This document shows positions 23,537-32,438 of a stretch of 64,000 nucleotides of DNA, piece after piece. Origin of the DNA: an uncultured Olsenella sp. (lineage in GTDB: Bacteria; Actinomycetota; Coriobacteriia; Coriobacteriales; Atopobiaceae). Position 1 is the stretch's first letter. Each line of letters starts with the position of its first letter. The stretch spans positions 1-64,000 of the forward strand of contig UQIF01000007.1 in the NCBI GenBank assembly GCA_900540955.1, written 5' to 3'. The translations under genes were made by a program, and so were the position numbers. Under the pieces are notes generated by a model, which saw only the letters and a program-made list of their open reading frames with translations, searched no databases and was not told the DNA's origin.

Positions 23537-26527
23537 CTACTCCTCGGTCGCGGAGGCGTCCTCAGCGTCCTCGGAGACGACGGCCTTCTGGGCTTTCTGC
23601 TCCTTAAGCAGCTTGTTCGCGCGGTAGGCGCGCCAGCCAAAGAGGCCCGCGAGGCCCACGAGGACGGCGCTGCCGCCCCAAACGCCCATCTGCCAGGGCG
23701 CCACGCCATAGGTCACCTTGGAGCCGGGGGCGAGGCCCTGCATCGCGTTGGAGTTCGCGACGGTGTAGAGCACGCGGTGGGTCGACTCGCGCAGCTGGCT
23801 CACGACGGTGGCCGTGTTCTTGCCCTCGAAGTCCGGCGTCATGGCGGAGTAGGTGAGCTCGAGGTCGGTGCCGCCCGCGAGCGCAGCGTTCTTGGCCATG
23901 TAGCCGTAGAGGTTGAAGTCGGTGATGACGCAGCCCTTGAAGCCCCACTCGTCGCGCAGGACGTTTGTGCAGAGGCTCTTGCGGCCGCCGGACCACTCGG
24001 TGCCGACGTAGTTGAAGGAGCTCATCATGGCTGTGCAGGCGTTCATCTGCTTGGTCTTGACGGTGCCGTTGGTGTCGGCGATGTACTTGATCTCGCAGGT
24101 CGCCTCCTTGACGGGGATCTCGAACTGGCGCAGGTAGATCTCGCGCGCCGCCTGCTCGGTGGCCCAGGTGGCCACGTGCTGGATGCGGTAGGACTCCTGG
24201 TCATTCAGGGCGAAGTGCTTGATCATGGCGTAGCAGCCGTTGGTCGCGGCGCCGGACACCACGGCGGCACCGATCTTTCCGCCGAGCAGCGGGTCCTCGG
24301 AGTAGTACTCGAAGTTGCGGCCGGCGAACGGGCTGCGGTGCGTGTTGAAGGCGGGGGCGTACCAGCCGTTGTAGCCGGACGCGAGGGCCTCCTGGCCCAC
24401 CATCTCGCCCATTTCGCGCATAAGGTCGACGTTCCAGGTCTGGGCCATGATGAACTCGGAGCAGTACGCGCAGTTGCCGGTGGGGCCGGTAAGCGAGGTG
24501 AAGCCGGCCGGGCCGTCGGGCTCGGCGGTCTCGGGCTTGCCCACGGACTCGATGGCGGCGGTGTTGTAGGCCGCGTCGTTGAGCATGTTGACCATCTCGT
24601 CGACGGTCACCTGATCAAGCAGGGTGTCCCACTTGGGGTCGTCGAAGTCGAGGCCGCGCATGTCGATGAGCTGCAGGCCGTTGTCAGCGCCGGTGGTCGG
24701 CATCTTCGCGGAGTCGTCCTGGTAATCCTTCCAGTTGTACTCGACGAACTCGATGCCGCAGTCGGCGGCGTCCTTGTCCTCGGCGGGCTGGGGGAAGGTG
24801 CCGGCGAAGTCGGCGCGCGAGAGCATCTGGCCCTTGCAGTTCTTCTCCATGTACTCGGTCAGGTCGGCGAACTGGTTCTCAAGCTTCGCGCCGGTGGCGG
24901 AGTCGGTGGTGTAGGTCTGGGCCTCGAGGGTCACGGCCTTGGTGTCGATGACCTCGTGAGAGTTCTTGCGCAGGCTGATCTGGTAGTCGCCGGCGTCGAG
25001 GACGTAGCCGCCCTTGGAGGAGTCCCAGGAAGCCATCTGGCGAACCGGGAACGTGAGGTTGACCGTGGCGGAGGCGCCGGGCTCGAGGATGTCGGTCTTC
25101 GCGAAGGCGGAAAGGACAACGGCGGGCTTCTCGATGCCGCCGGCGGTGTAGGGGGCGCTCGTGTAGATCTCCACGACCTCCTTGCCCGCGACCGAGCCGC
25201 TGTTCGTCACCGTGACGGAGACGTTGACGTCCTCGCCCGCGACCTCGACCGCGTCGAGCGTCTGCGAGAAGGTCGTGTAGCTCAGGCCATAGCCGAACGG
25301 GAAGACGACCGCGGAGTCGTAGTCGAAGCCGGCGTAGTTGCCCGCCTCGGCCTCGACGGCCGCCGTCTCGTAGTAGCGGTAGCCCATGTAGACGCCCTCT
25401 TTGTACTCGACGAAGTACGCCGTGCCATCGGAGGGGGTGGAGTTGTAGTTCTTGGTGTAGTAGCCCGAGACATCCAGGTACTGCTTGCCGCCGAAGTTGT
25501 TGAAGGTCGGGTCGGCGGTGAAGTCGGCCGGCCAGATGTCGGTCGTGCGGCCGGACGGGTTGTACTCGCCGGTGAGCAACTTGCCCACGCCGTTGGCGCC
25601 GGTCGCGCCGAGCGAGCCGATGCACAGGATGGCGTCGGCAGCGTACTCGCCGGACATGAGCGGGCCGACCTCGAGGGGCGTGGAGGCGTTAAGAAGGACG
25701 ATGACCTTGTCGCAGGCGGCCTTGGCGGCAGCGAGGACGGACTTCTCTTCCACGGTGAGCTCGAGCTCGTGCTGGCCCTCGGCGTAGTTGGCGGTCTCGT
25801 CGTTGGCCTTGAAGGTCTCGGAGACGCCGGAGTTCAGGTCGCCAAGAAGGTCGCGCGAGAGGTCGCCGCCCTCGCCGCCGCCGCGGCCGATGACCACGAT
25901 AGCCGTCGTGCCGGCGATGGAGGCCTGGGCGTCGGAGGAGTACTTCTCCCAAGGAATCTCGCCGATGTAGTAGCAGGCCGTGGACGGGTTATCCATGGTG
26001 ATGTCGGCCTTGGGGTAGTCGGCGTAAGCGCCGTTGATGAACTCGAACGCGGTCTCGTTGATGTTGAGGCCGGCGGCGGCGATGCCGTCGTGGAGGTTCA
26101 CGCAGGCCGAGGCGTCGACGGTGCCGGAGCCGGCGCCGCCGTAGATCGGGTCGGCGGCGTAGCGGCCGAGCAGCGAGACCTCCGTGCCGGACGCCAGCGG
26201 CAGGGCGGCGTTGTCGTTCTTCAGAAGGACGGCGCCCTCGCCGAGGATCTGGCCGACGAGCTCGTTGGCGACCTCGGTGGCCTTGGCGCGACCGCGGAAC
26301 TGCGCGTCATAGTACTCGGTGTCCCAGTTCTCGGAGCCGGGGACGTGCTCGACGGTGGACGGGCGGCCGCCCAGGTAGTGGTCGAGCAGCGAGCGGAACA
26401 TGTTGGTGCCCACGTTGGCCGCGGCGGTCACGCCCACGAGGCCCGCCGAGACCGCGGCGTTGGCCACGAACTTACGGCGAGTGATGGGCTTCTTCGGCTT
26501 TGCGGCCTCGGGCTTCTCGTTTGCCAT
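23537..26527 (-). CDS. GH3 glycoside hydrolase with permuted domain order, Tat-exported and membrane-anchored
   Basis: Beta-glucosidase-type exo-glycosidase of 996 residues. The N-terminus has a twin-arginine motif (ITRRKF, 15-20) before a hydrophobic stretch, so Tat export is likely. The usual GH3 order is reversed. The C-terminal alpha/beta sandwich comes first (~95-340, with VLLKNDNAALPL and GYRYYETA/FPFGYGLSYTTF), then an Fn3-like domain (~425-530), then the catalytic barrel (~620-930). The barrel has KHFALNDQE (770-778) and the nucleophile Asp870 in GCVITDFNLYG. A C-terminal membrane helix (~947-966) and a basic, acidic-tailed cytoplasmic end would anchor it with the enzyme outside. Permuted GH3 enzymes are known from ruminal Clostridia. 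Substrate is unknown. It follows the GH3 lipoprotein gene at 26803 but is separated by a terminator. Confidence 0.92.
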   Translation of the reverse strand: MANEKPEAAKPKKPITRRKFVANAAVSAGLVGVTAAANVGTNMFRSLLDHYLGGRPSTVEHVPGSENWDTEYYDAQFRGRAKATEVANELVGQILGEGAVLLKNDNAALPLASGTEVSLLGRYAADPIYGGAGSGTVDASACVNLHDGIAAAGLNINETAFEFINGAYADYPKADITMDNPSTACYYIGEIPWEKYSSDAQASIAGTTAIVVIGRGGGEGGDLSRDLLGDLNSGVSETFKANDETANYAEGQHELELTVEEKSVLAAAKAACDKVIVLLNASTPLEVGPLMSGEYAADAILCIGSLGATGANGVGKLLTGEYNPSGRTTDIWPADFTADPTFNNFGGKQYLDVSGYYTKNYNSTPSDGTAYFVEYKEGVYMGYRYYETAAVEAEAGNYAGFDYDSAVVFPFGYGLSYTTFSQTLDAVEVAGEDVNVSVTVTNSGSVAGKEVVEIYTSAPYTAGGIEKPAVVLSAFAKTDILEPGASATVNLTFPVRQMASWDSSKGGYVLDAGDYQISLRKNSHEVIDTKAVTLEAQTYTTDSATGAKLENQFADLTEYMEKNCKGQMLSRADFAGTFPQPAEDKDAADCGIEFVEYNWKDYQDDSAKMPTTGADNGLQLIDMRGLDFDDPKWDTLLDQVTVDEMVNMLNDAAYNTAAIESVGKPETAEPDGPAGFTSLTGPTGNCAYCSEFIMAQTWNVDLMREMGEMVGQEALASGYNGWYAPAFNTHRSPFAGRNFEYYSEDPLLGGKIGAAVVSGAATNGCYAMIKHFALNDQESYRIQHVATWATEQAAREIYLRQFEIPVKEATCEIKYIADTNGTVKTKQMNACTAMMSSFNYVGTEWSGGRKSLCTNVLRDEWGFKGCVITDFNLYGYMAKNAALAGGTDLELTYSAMTPDFEGKNTATVVSQLRESTHRVLYTVANSNAMQGLAPGSKVTYGVAPWQMGVWGGSAVLVGLAGLFGWRAYRANKLLKEQKAQKAVVSEDAEDASATEE

Positions 26528-26545
26528 GGATGATTCCTTTCGGAC

Positions 26546-26603
26546 GAAAAAGAAAGCCCGCCCGCCGCCGCTGGAGGAAGAAGGGAGTGGCGACGGGCGG
26601 TGC
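26546..26603 (-). terminator. minus-strand terminator between GH3 genes
   Basis: On the minus strand a GC-rich 15-pair stem (CCGCCCGTCGCCACT pairing with AGCGGCGGCGGGCGG, two G-T pairs) is followed by CTTTCTTTTT. It should end transcripts of the 26803-29247 gene before the next GH3 gene. Confidence 0.8.
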
Positions 26604-26657
26604 TTTACGTGAACTGCGCTAGCGACCTTGATTCAAACAGGTAAGGCTGCCGTTTTG

Positions 26658-26697
26658 GGGATGTGCCGCACGTTCGGGTGATTGCGCGGCACATCCC
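26658..26697. repeat. 12-bp inverted repeat downstream of GH3 gene
   Basis: GGGATGTGCCGC and GCGGCACATCCC face each other across 16 bases. No T-tract follows on either strand, so it is not a standard terminator; it may be a processing or protein-binding site. Confidence 0.5.
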
Positions 26698-26802
26698 GCA
26701 GGGGTCTTGCTTAGGCGGAGGCGGGCTTGGTCACACCCGGCTCCGTCATGGTTTCGGGCAGCCAGAATCTTCGCTATCCCAAGAAATGAGCAAGAAGAAC
26801 CT

Positions 26803-29247
26803 TTACGCGTCTGCCTTGACCTCGCAGGTCTCGGGCTTGGCGAGCGGGGCGGCCTTGTAGGTCTTGGTGCGCTCGTCATCGATGACGCCGGACCAGTTCA
26901 GGCCGTAGCAGAAGTCGTAGGTGTTGCCGTCGGCATCGACGTAGCAGTCCATGTCGCGCGGGACGTCCTCGTTCTGCTCGAAGACGGTTTTCATGTCCTT
27001 AGGCATCTGGTAAGGAAGAAGGCCGGAAGGCTCAACCTGACCAGTAATGACGTGAGCAAACGCCTCATTCATAATGCCGTTGAAGCCAACAAGGATAGCG
27101 TCGGCAGAAGGCTCAATCTCAGAGAAGACCATCGGACGGTTGATGTCCACAATGAGAATCAGCTTCGCATCGGCCGGGAGCTTGGACTTGATATCCAGGA
27201 CGAAGTCGAGCTCGGCCTCATTAGTGCAATACGTAGACTGGCCGAAGACACTACGGTTCTCCTTGTTGCCCAGCTCGTCAACAGGGTTCAGGGACTCCTT
27301 ACGCACGTAGTCCTGATCAGCGGTGAACGGACGATACTGCAGCGAGATGGGCTTCCACACCGGGGGATCGTACGGATCGTCGGGGCTGCCCATGGGGTTA
27401 AACTGCTGGCCGCCCTCAACGCCCTGGTAAGCATCTGTGGGGCTCGACACCTTTACGACGGCGTACTTTACGTCGGCAAGCTCCTCGGCGGTAAGGCGCG
27501 TGATGTCGGACTCAGTTACCTCGGCAGAATCTGCCACGCGGTCGGTAACGACATCAAAGTAGTTGTCGGCAAAGCCTCCGCCCCAGCACAAGTCAACAGA
27601 GGCCGGAGTCGAGGGACCGAAGAAGCCCTTCTTCTCGGGAGTGAAGACCTGCGGAATGTAAACCTTGGGCTTATCGGCCATGCCATCCTTGGCGATAACC
27701 CCGTCGGAGTTCTTAAGCATAATGACGCACTTATCGGAAGCATCGACACCGAAAGCGGCAGCCTTCTCGTTTTCAAACACAGCCTTCGCAACGTTACGGT
27801 CGGAATAAGGCTGCTCAAAAAGCTGAACCTTCATCATTGCAGCAAAGATACGGCGAGCGTTGTCCCTTAGGGTCGCAAGCGCCTGATCCTCACCGGACTC
27901 CTTGACCATGAGGTCATAGGCTTCCTTCGCAACATCAGGCTGGAAGGAGCCGCCGTGCTGAGAGATGGTGTTGTTCATAAGCTTGGCATAGCGCTCAGCA
28001 ACCGAAAGATCCTTGACGCCCCAAGCAATGTGCTCGAGGATCATCCAGTCGGTGCAGAGCATGCCATCCCAGCCCGCGTTGCGCAGGATGGAAATGTTGT
28101 GCTTGGAGTACGCGGAACCAACATGCTCGCCAAGACCATCCGGATCGTTCGGATCGTAGTCAATACCGTAGCAAGGCATGATCGCAGCGGCCTGCTCGGT
28201 CTTGGAATCGAGGTGCATACCGCCATCGAGGAACGGCACCAGGTGCGCGTTGTAGTTCGAGCCCGGGAAAACGCTCCACTTGCCGGAATCGGTGTGGTCG
28301 TTACGACCGCCCTCGGCGCAGCCCTCGCCCACAAAGTGCTTGAGCATGACGGCGCAGGACTGATCGCCCCATCCCTTGTCGTCGGTCGCCTCGTCGTCGC
28401 CCCACGTGGACTGCATGCCGCCGCCGAAGGCAGCTGCAAAGTCACGGTTAAGCGCCGGGTCCTCGGAGACCGAGCCGGAAAGACGGCAACCAATGGGGTT
28501 GGAGTAAACGTCAATCTGAGGGCCGAGGTCGCAAGTCACGCCAGTAGCACGCCAAGCACGAGCCTGCCACATGCCGGCCTTGCGCCAAATATCCTTATCC
28601 ATGCACGCAGCAAGGCCGATGCTCGACGGAACGTTAAAGAGGACGTACGGATCGGAGTAGTTGAAATACGGAATGCCGTAGCCGCCGTTCTTCTCGCACT
28701 CCTCCTGGACACCGTTGATCCACTTGATGTCGGTTGCATAAGACTCGGGGTTAGACATGAGGCGAGAAACACCAGCTCGGGAGCCCTGCTTGATCAAGCC
28801 GAGGTCATCCGTGTCGGTGCCCATTCCACCAGCGGCGGCAGCTCCCGCCCAAAGCAGCGGGAAAATCTCCTCGGCGCTCATCATATCTGCAAGAGCCTTG
28901 GCGCGCTCATCAATGGGCTGGCGCCAGTCCTCATAAAAGTCAAGCTTGCCGTCGCCGTTAAGATCTTTGAAAGCGTAGCCATCAACCTGGATGATCTTGG
29001 CGGTATCCATTACACCCAGAACAGCTCCGCCCTCATTGGTGTACTTAGTCCAACCGTCACGAATCTCCTCGGAGGCGTACTTGGCCTTAACGCCATCCTT
29101 ATCGGGCTCGATCGGGTACTTGTCTGCAGCGGGCGCGGCGAGCGAATCAGAAGCGCCGCCGGCATTGCAGCCAGCAAGGGTGGCGGCAAGGCCGGCCGTC
29201 AGCGCAGAACCTGCAAGGAACCCCCTACGAGAGATGTTGGTGCTCAT
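26803..29247 (-). CDS. GH3 glycoside hydrolase, Tat lipoprotein (paralogue 1)
   Basis: Surface lipoprotein glycosidase of 814 residues. Residues 1-27 are a Tat lipoprotein signal (SRRGFLAG ... LAGC, lipidated Cys27). An EF-hand-like calcium loop, DLNGDGKLDFYE (95-106), precedes the barrel. The catalytic domain shows KHFVGEG (303-309) with GGRNDH (Asp317-His318) and the nucleophile Asp400 in GMLCTDW. A C-terminal sandwich (~500-770) follows in the normal GH3 order. It is closely paralogous to the genes at 33032 and 35762. Most of the gene uses more A/T at third positions than its paralogues, but the last ~190 bp of coding sequence (26803-26990) are GC-rich like them. It is probably co-transcribed with the small lipoprotein gene upstream. 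Substrate unknown. Confidence 0.9.
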   Translation of the reverse strand: MSTNISRRGFLAGSALTAGLAATLAGCNAGGASDSLAAPAADKYPIEPDKDGVKAKYASEEIRDGWTKYTNEGGAVLGVMDTAKIIQVDGYAFKDLNGDGKLDFYEDWRQPIDERAKALADMMSAEEIFPLLWAGAAAAGGMGTDTDDLGLIKQGSRAGVSRLMSNPESYATDIKWINGVQEECEKNGGYGIPYFNYSDPYVLFNVPSSIGLAACMDKDIWRKAGMWQARAWRATGVTCDLGPQIDVYSNPIGCRLSGSVSEDPALNRDFAAAFGGGMQSTWGDDEATDDKGWGDQSCAVMLKHFVGEGCAEGGRNDHTDSGKWSVFPGSNYNAHLVPFLDGGMHLDSKTEQAAAIMPCYGIDYDPNDPDGLGEHVGSAYSKHNISILRNAGWDGMLCTDWMILEHIAWGVKDLSVAERYAKLMNNTISQHGGSFQPDVAKEAYDLMVKESGEDQALATLRDNARRIFAAMMKVQLFEQPYSDRNVAKAVFENEKAAAFGVDASDKCVIMLKNSDGVIAKDGMADKPKVYIPQVFTPEKKGFFGPSTPASVDLCWGGGFADNYFDVVTDRVADSAEVTESDITRLTAEELADVKYAVVKVSSPTDAYQGVEGGQQFNPMGSPDDPYDPPVWKPISLQYRPFTADQDYVRKESLNPVDELGNKENRSVFGQSTYCTNEAELDFVLDIKSKLPADAKLILIVDINRPMVFSEIEPSADAILVGFNGIMNEAFAHVITGQVEPSGLLPYQMPKDMKTVFEQNEDVPRDMDCYVDADGNTYDFCYGLNWSGVIDDERTKTYKAAPLAKPETCEVKADA

Positions 29248-29280
29248 GTTTTCTCCGTCCTATTTAAAGACTCTTCCCTA

Positions 29281-29307
29281 GGGGCGGTCGCGGTTTGCGG
29301 CCGCCCC
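29281..29307. other. hairpin between small lipoprotein and GH3 genes
   Basis: GGGGCGG and CCGCCCC can pair around GC-rich sequence, followed on the plus strand by TTCTTT. On the minus strand, the direction of both flanking genes, it has no T-tract. It is more likely a stability or attenuation element than a full terminator. Confidence 0.4.
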
Positions 29308-29377
29308 TTCTTTGCAGAACATAAATTGTTAAGCTGATTAGCCAAGCACTTCTAAATAAGGAACTGCTTGCAGAGAC

Positions 29378-29875
29378 TTAGCCGTAGAAATCGAACTGGA
29401 TAACGTCAAAGTCAGCGATGTCGAATGCGTGGGCGTCGCCCTCGAGGTTGGCCTTGCCGGTCACCGTGAGTGTGATGTCGCCCGCCTTCTCCAGATGAAG
29501 GGTGACCTCATCGGCCGTGCCTTCCCAGGTGCCCTTATCGTTAAGAAGGTCAGCGTGGGCCTCGAGAGGCTCAACGGTGCACGTGCCGTCATCAGCGAAG
29601 TTAACATCGAGCATCTGCTCGAAGCCGCCGGCGGTACCGTAAACAGTCTGGCCGGTCATCTCAACGGAGCCGCGCCACTGGCCGGCGTAGAACTTGTTGG
29701 CGTCGAAGTCGGAGCTCTGAGCGCTGGCAGCGGGCGCGCTGGAGCCGCCGGAGGTGGACGTGCCGGCGGAGCTGCCGCCGGAGGTGGACGTGCCGGCGGA
29801 GCTGCCGCCGCAAGCGGCGAGCGGCATCGCGAGGGTGGCGGCAAGGAGGCCCGCCAGAATAACCTGCTTCTTCAT
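29378..29875 (-). CDS. small secreted lipoprotein, paralogue of 32439-32897
   Basis: A 165-residue lipoprotein of unknown function. Residues 1-21 form a Sec lipoprotein signal ending in the lipobox LAAC, followed by CGG. Residues ~22-55 are a Ser/Thr/Gly-rich tether with a ten-residue tandem repeat (GGSSAGTSTS). The folded part (~60-165) begins FYAGQWRGSVEMTGQTVYG and continues with an acidic beta-rich segment. The same core (YAGTWRGSV..TG..VYGT.GG.EQM.DV) occurs in the lipoprotein at 32439. The ATG at 29875 has only a weak AAGAAG upstream. The gene heads the unit leading into GH3 paralogue 1 and is divergent from a two-component system. It may bind the ligand or product sensed or cleaved by this locus, but this is inference. 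Confidence 0.85.
   Translation of the reverse strand: MKKQVILAGLLAATLAMPLAACGGSSAGTSTSGGSSAGTSTSGGSSAPAASAQSSDFDANKFYAGQWRGSVEMTGQTVYGTAGGFEQMLDVNFADDGTCTVEPLEAHADLLNDKGTWEGTADEVTLHLEKAGDITLTVTGKANLEGDAHAFDIADFDVIQFDFYG
29746..29815 (-). repeat. 30-bp tandem repeat in lipoprotein tether
   Basis: Two full copies and a partial third of a 30-base unit encode GGSSAGTSTS. Copy number could vary between strains and alter tether length. Confidence 0.8.
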
Positions 29876-30249
29876 AGTGGTTCTTCTTTCTTCCTCTTGA
29901 GTCTCCGAGGTGCTCGGAGGCTCCCCTTTTTGACTGAGGCCGAAACCCCTAGGCACATCCGCCACCTGCAGTTGGTTGACATGCCTTGTATTGCATGAAA
30001 CTAACTTAAGCGGGCGAGCTTACCGTTCCGAAACATTTGTCACGAAGGCCACCGGCTTGGGCACGAAACGAGGCGCCTCACCGCGAGCGGTTTCCGCGAA
30101 CGGTCGATTTCGCCGATGAACGGTTTCGACCATACCAGTTACGCCGTCAGGTAACCTATTGTGTGGGAGATGCGACACGAATTGCGCCCTTAGGGCCTGT
30201 TCATAGCCCTACAAGCACCGTTTGTGTCGCGAACAGGGGGAGAAGAACC
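29876..30249. promoter_or_regulatory. 374-bp divergent control region with LytTR-like boxes
   Basis: No gene is seen. The region separates the minus-strand lipoprotein/GH3 unit from the plus-strand regulator/kinase operon. At 30095-30130 the minus strand carries two ACCGTTC boxes 20 bases apart around GGCGAAATCG, part of a motif shared with three other promoters in this locus (site S1). Further ACCGTT boxes lie near 30022 and 30219 (plus strand). These resemble the direct half-sites bound by AgrA/LytTR regulators. Confidence 0.6.
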
Positions 30250-30963
30250 ATGATCTTTCGCACGCTCGTTGTCGAGGACGAGGCCAACGAGGCCCAGCAC
30301 CTGACCGACCTCTTACACCGTTACGGAAAGGCCCACGGTCACGAGTTCGCCATCACCTGGCACAATTCCGCCATGGAGATGCTCTCGGACCGCGGCCGCT
30401 ACGACCTGTGCCTGCTCGACATCGAGATGCCGGGCATCGACGGTATGGAGGCGGCAGGCCTCCTGCGCACCTACGACGACCAGATTCCCATCATCTTTGT
30501 CACGAACCTCGCCAAGTACGCCGTCAAAGGCTACGAGGTCGGCGCCACCGGGTTTATCGTCAAGCCGGCGACCTACGGCAACCTCACCCTCGCGCTCGAC
30601 CGCGCGCTGCGCACCGTCGGGCAGAACGCCGGCAGAACGCTCGCCGTCCCGACCGAGGACGGCATGCGCGTGGTGCCGCTGCGCAGCATCGTCTACATCG
30701 AGGTCATGAAGCACAAACTGACCTATCACATCGAGGGCGAGGAGCCCCTCGACACCCGCGGCTCGCTCGTGCAGATCGAGGAGGAGCTCGCCGACGCGCC
30801 CGTGGTCAGGGCCTCAAAGAGCTGCCTCATAAACATGGACCAGATCAGCATGGTGCGCTCAGGCGAGCTCGTGATGTCCAACGGCGACGTGCTGCGCATC
30901 AGCCGCACCCACAAACGCGAGGTTGTGGACAAAGTCACCGACTATCTGGGCGGGCGCCGATGA
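30250..30963 (+). CDS. LytTR response regulator 1
   Basis: DNA-binding response regulator of 237 residues. The receiver domain (1-~120) has the acidic pair VVEDE (9-11), the phospho-acceptor Asp57 in LLDIEMPG, a Thr in FVTNLAKYAVKGYEV and the conserved Lys105. A LytTR DNA-binding domain (~140-237) follows, with RSIVYIEVMKHKLTYH and SKSCLINMDQI. AgrA and VirR belong to this class. The start at 30250 has GGAGAAGAACC before it. Its stop overlaps the kinase start (ATGA), so the pair is translationally coupled. It is a close paralogue of the regulator at 38481. It most likely binds the ACCGTT-type boxes in the flanking promoters. Confidence 0.94.
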   Translation: MIFRTLVVEDEANEAQHLTDLLHRYGKAHGHEFAITWHNSAMEMLSDRGRYDLCLLDIEMPGIDGMEAAGLLRTYDDQIPIIFVTNLAKYAVKGYEVGATGFIVKPATYGNLTLALDRALRTVGQNAGRTLAVPTEDGMRVVPLRSIVYIEVMKHKLTYHIEGEEPLDTRGSLVQIEEELADAPVVRASKSCLINMDQISMVRSGELVMSNGDVLRISRTHKREVVDKVTDYLGGRR

Positions 30964-32303
30964 GCATCGGCACCATCGGGGCGGACCTTCTTTCCGCTCG
31001 CTGGGTCATCCAGATCCTCGTCACGCTCACGATACCGATTTTCCTTTTGGGCCACAGGCTCCCCCACCGTGAAGACTCGCTCGTGCGCGAGGTCATCGCG
31101 ATCGCCGCGCTCTCGACGGTCACCATTTACCCGGTGGCCGCGGGCTACATCACGGGTCTTGATGCCGTGCAGAGTTTCCTGGTATTCAGTCTGCTTCTGG
31201 GCGTGTACGCGCTTTTGCTCCTATGGGTCTTCGACGCGAGCCTTTGGCAGACGCTGTTCTGCGCGACGGCGGGTTACACGCTGCAAAACCTCGCGAGCGG
31301 CCTCGAGGTTCTCATTTCGATTCTCGTCTCGCACCGCGCAAGCGGACTGCTGGCAGAGCCGTGGAACAATATCCTGGGCTTCGGCATCCCCCTTGTGGTC
31401 TACGCCTTCGGCTACCTGGTTTTTATTCGCCAAATAGACCGCCGAGGGCTTGCTTTGGCCGAGGACAAGTCCATGCTCGCGATGTTCATTGTGGTCGTGT
31501 TTGTGATCATCGGCTTTGACATCTTGATCAAGACCCTCGTCTGGGACGGCATCCGCTTCTCAAGCCTCGTGCTAATCCGCCTCGTGCACTCGCTCATCTG
31601 CGCGTTCGTGCTCTTCGCCGAGTACGAAATCCTCTACGCGCGCCGCATGATCGACGAAAAGGCCGAGACCGAGCGCGTGCTCGCCGAGCGCGAGCGCCAG
31701 TATCGCCTAAGTCGCGAGAACATCGAGGCAATCAACATCAAGTGCCACGACATCCGCCACCAGATCCGCCACTTCGCCGACGCCGGCGAGGCCATCGACA
31801 GGGATGCCCTGGCAAGCATCGCGCGCGAGGTCAACGTCTACGATTCCGTGGTCGAGACGGGCAACGAGGCGCTCGACACCATCCTTACCGAGAAGAGCCT
31901 CGCCTGCTCGAACAAGGACATCGTACTCTCGTGCATAGCGGACGGCGCCGCGCTCGGCTTCATGAGCCCGTCGGACACCTACTCGTTCTTTGGCAACGCG
32001 CTCGACAACGCGATCGAGGCGGTGCGCAAGGTGAAAGACCCGGAGCGCCGCAACATCACCCTGAACGTCGCCCGCCGAGGCAAAATGGTGGCCGTGAGCA
32101 TCGAGAACTTCTACGACGTCATGCCGCGGTTCCAAGACGGCGTGCCCGCGACGACCAAGAAGGACAAGTCCAGCCACGGCTTCGGCGTCAAGTCGATGCA
32201 GGCCACCTGCGCCCGCTACGGCGGAACCCTGCACGTCGGCGCGAAAGACGGCGTCTTCTACCTGAACGCCCTGCTCGCGGGGCCCGTGGACACAAAAAAC
32301 TGA
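30960..32303 (+). CDS. GHKL sensor histidine kinase 1 (AgrC-like)
   Basis: Membrane sensor kinase of 447 residues. Six or seven hydrophobic segments fill residues ~12-225 with very short outside loops, as in AgrC-type receptors of peptides or small molecules. A linker helix and the phosphorylation motif NIKCHDIRHQIR (His263) follow, then a GHKL ATPase domain with FFGNALDNAIEA (N box, ~343-354) and SHGFGVKSM (G box). It overlaps the response-regulator stop. The stop codon lies inside the left arm of a 17-bp terminator stem. Close paralogue at 39194. No pro-peptide gene is visible nearby, so the signal may come from the GH3 or lipoprotein activity. Confidence 0.93.
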   Translation: MSIGTIGADLLSARWVIQILVTLTIPIFLLGHRLPHREDSLVREVIAIAALSTVTIYPVAAGYITGLDAVQSFLVFSLLLGVYALLLLWVFDASLWQTLFCATAGYTLQNLASGLEVLISILVSHRASGLLAEPWNNILGFGIPLVVYAFGYLVFIRQIDRRGLALAEDKSMLAMFIVVVFVIIGFDILIKTLVWDGIRFSSLVLIRLVHSLICAFVLFAEYEILYARRMIDEKAETERVLAERERQYRLSRENIEAINIKCHDIRHQIRHFADAGEAIDRDALASIAREVNVYDSVVETGNEALDTILTEKSLACSNKDIVLSCIADGAALGFMSPSDTYSFFGNALDNAIEAVRKVKDPERRNITLNVARRGKMVAVSIENFYDVMPRFQDGVPATTKKDKSSHGFGVKSMQATCARYGGTLHVGAKDGVFYLNALLAGPVDTKN

Positions 32304-32346
32304 GTGCGCGGACCCCGCTTTGATCGAGGCCGCGCACTCAGTTTTT
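32295..32346. terminator. bidirectional terminator after kinase 1
   Basis: Perfect 17-bp stem AAAAACTGAGTGCGCGG and its complement, ending in TTTTT on the plus strand. The kinase stop codon sits in the left arm. Confidence 0.9.
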
Positions 32347-32370
32347 GACGAGCTGGCTTGCATAGTAGAG

Positions 32371-32422
32371 AGCCCCGCGGGACCGTTTAGGGAAGAGAAG
32401 GGAACGGTCCCGCGGGGCTTTT
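32371..32422 (+). terminator. second strong hairpin
   Basis: Perfect 17-bp stem AGCCCCGCGGGACCGTT and complement, followed by TTTT on the plus strand, 16 bases before the convergent lipoprotein stop. Confidence 0.75.
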
Positions 32423-32438
32423 GCGGGGGGGGGATGGC

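Noticed and set aside
23393..26533. 1046-codon open frame on the plus strand
   Set aside because: It lies opposite the permuted GH3 gene, which has motifs, signal peptide and terminator. GC-rich third positions keep the antisense frame open, and its translation is low-complexity Val/Gly/Glu/Arg.
32295..32422. Relation of the two hairpins after kinase 1 to the AAAACTGCGC element at 22197
   Set aside because: Only the first seven bases are alike. Both hairpins have terminator features, so I treat them as terminators.
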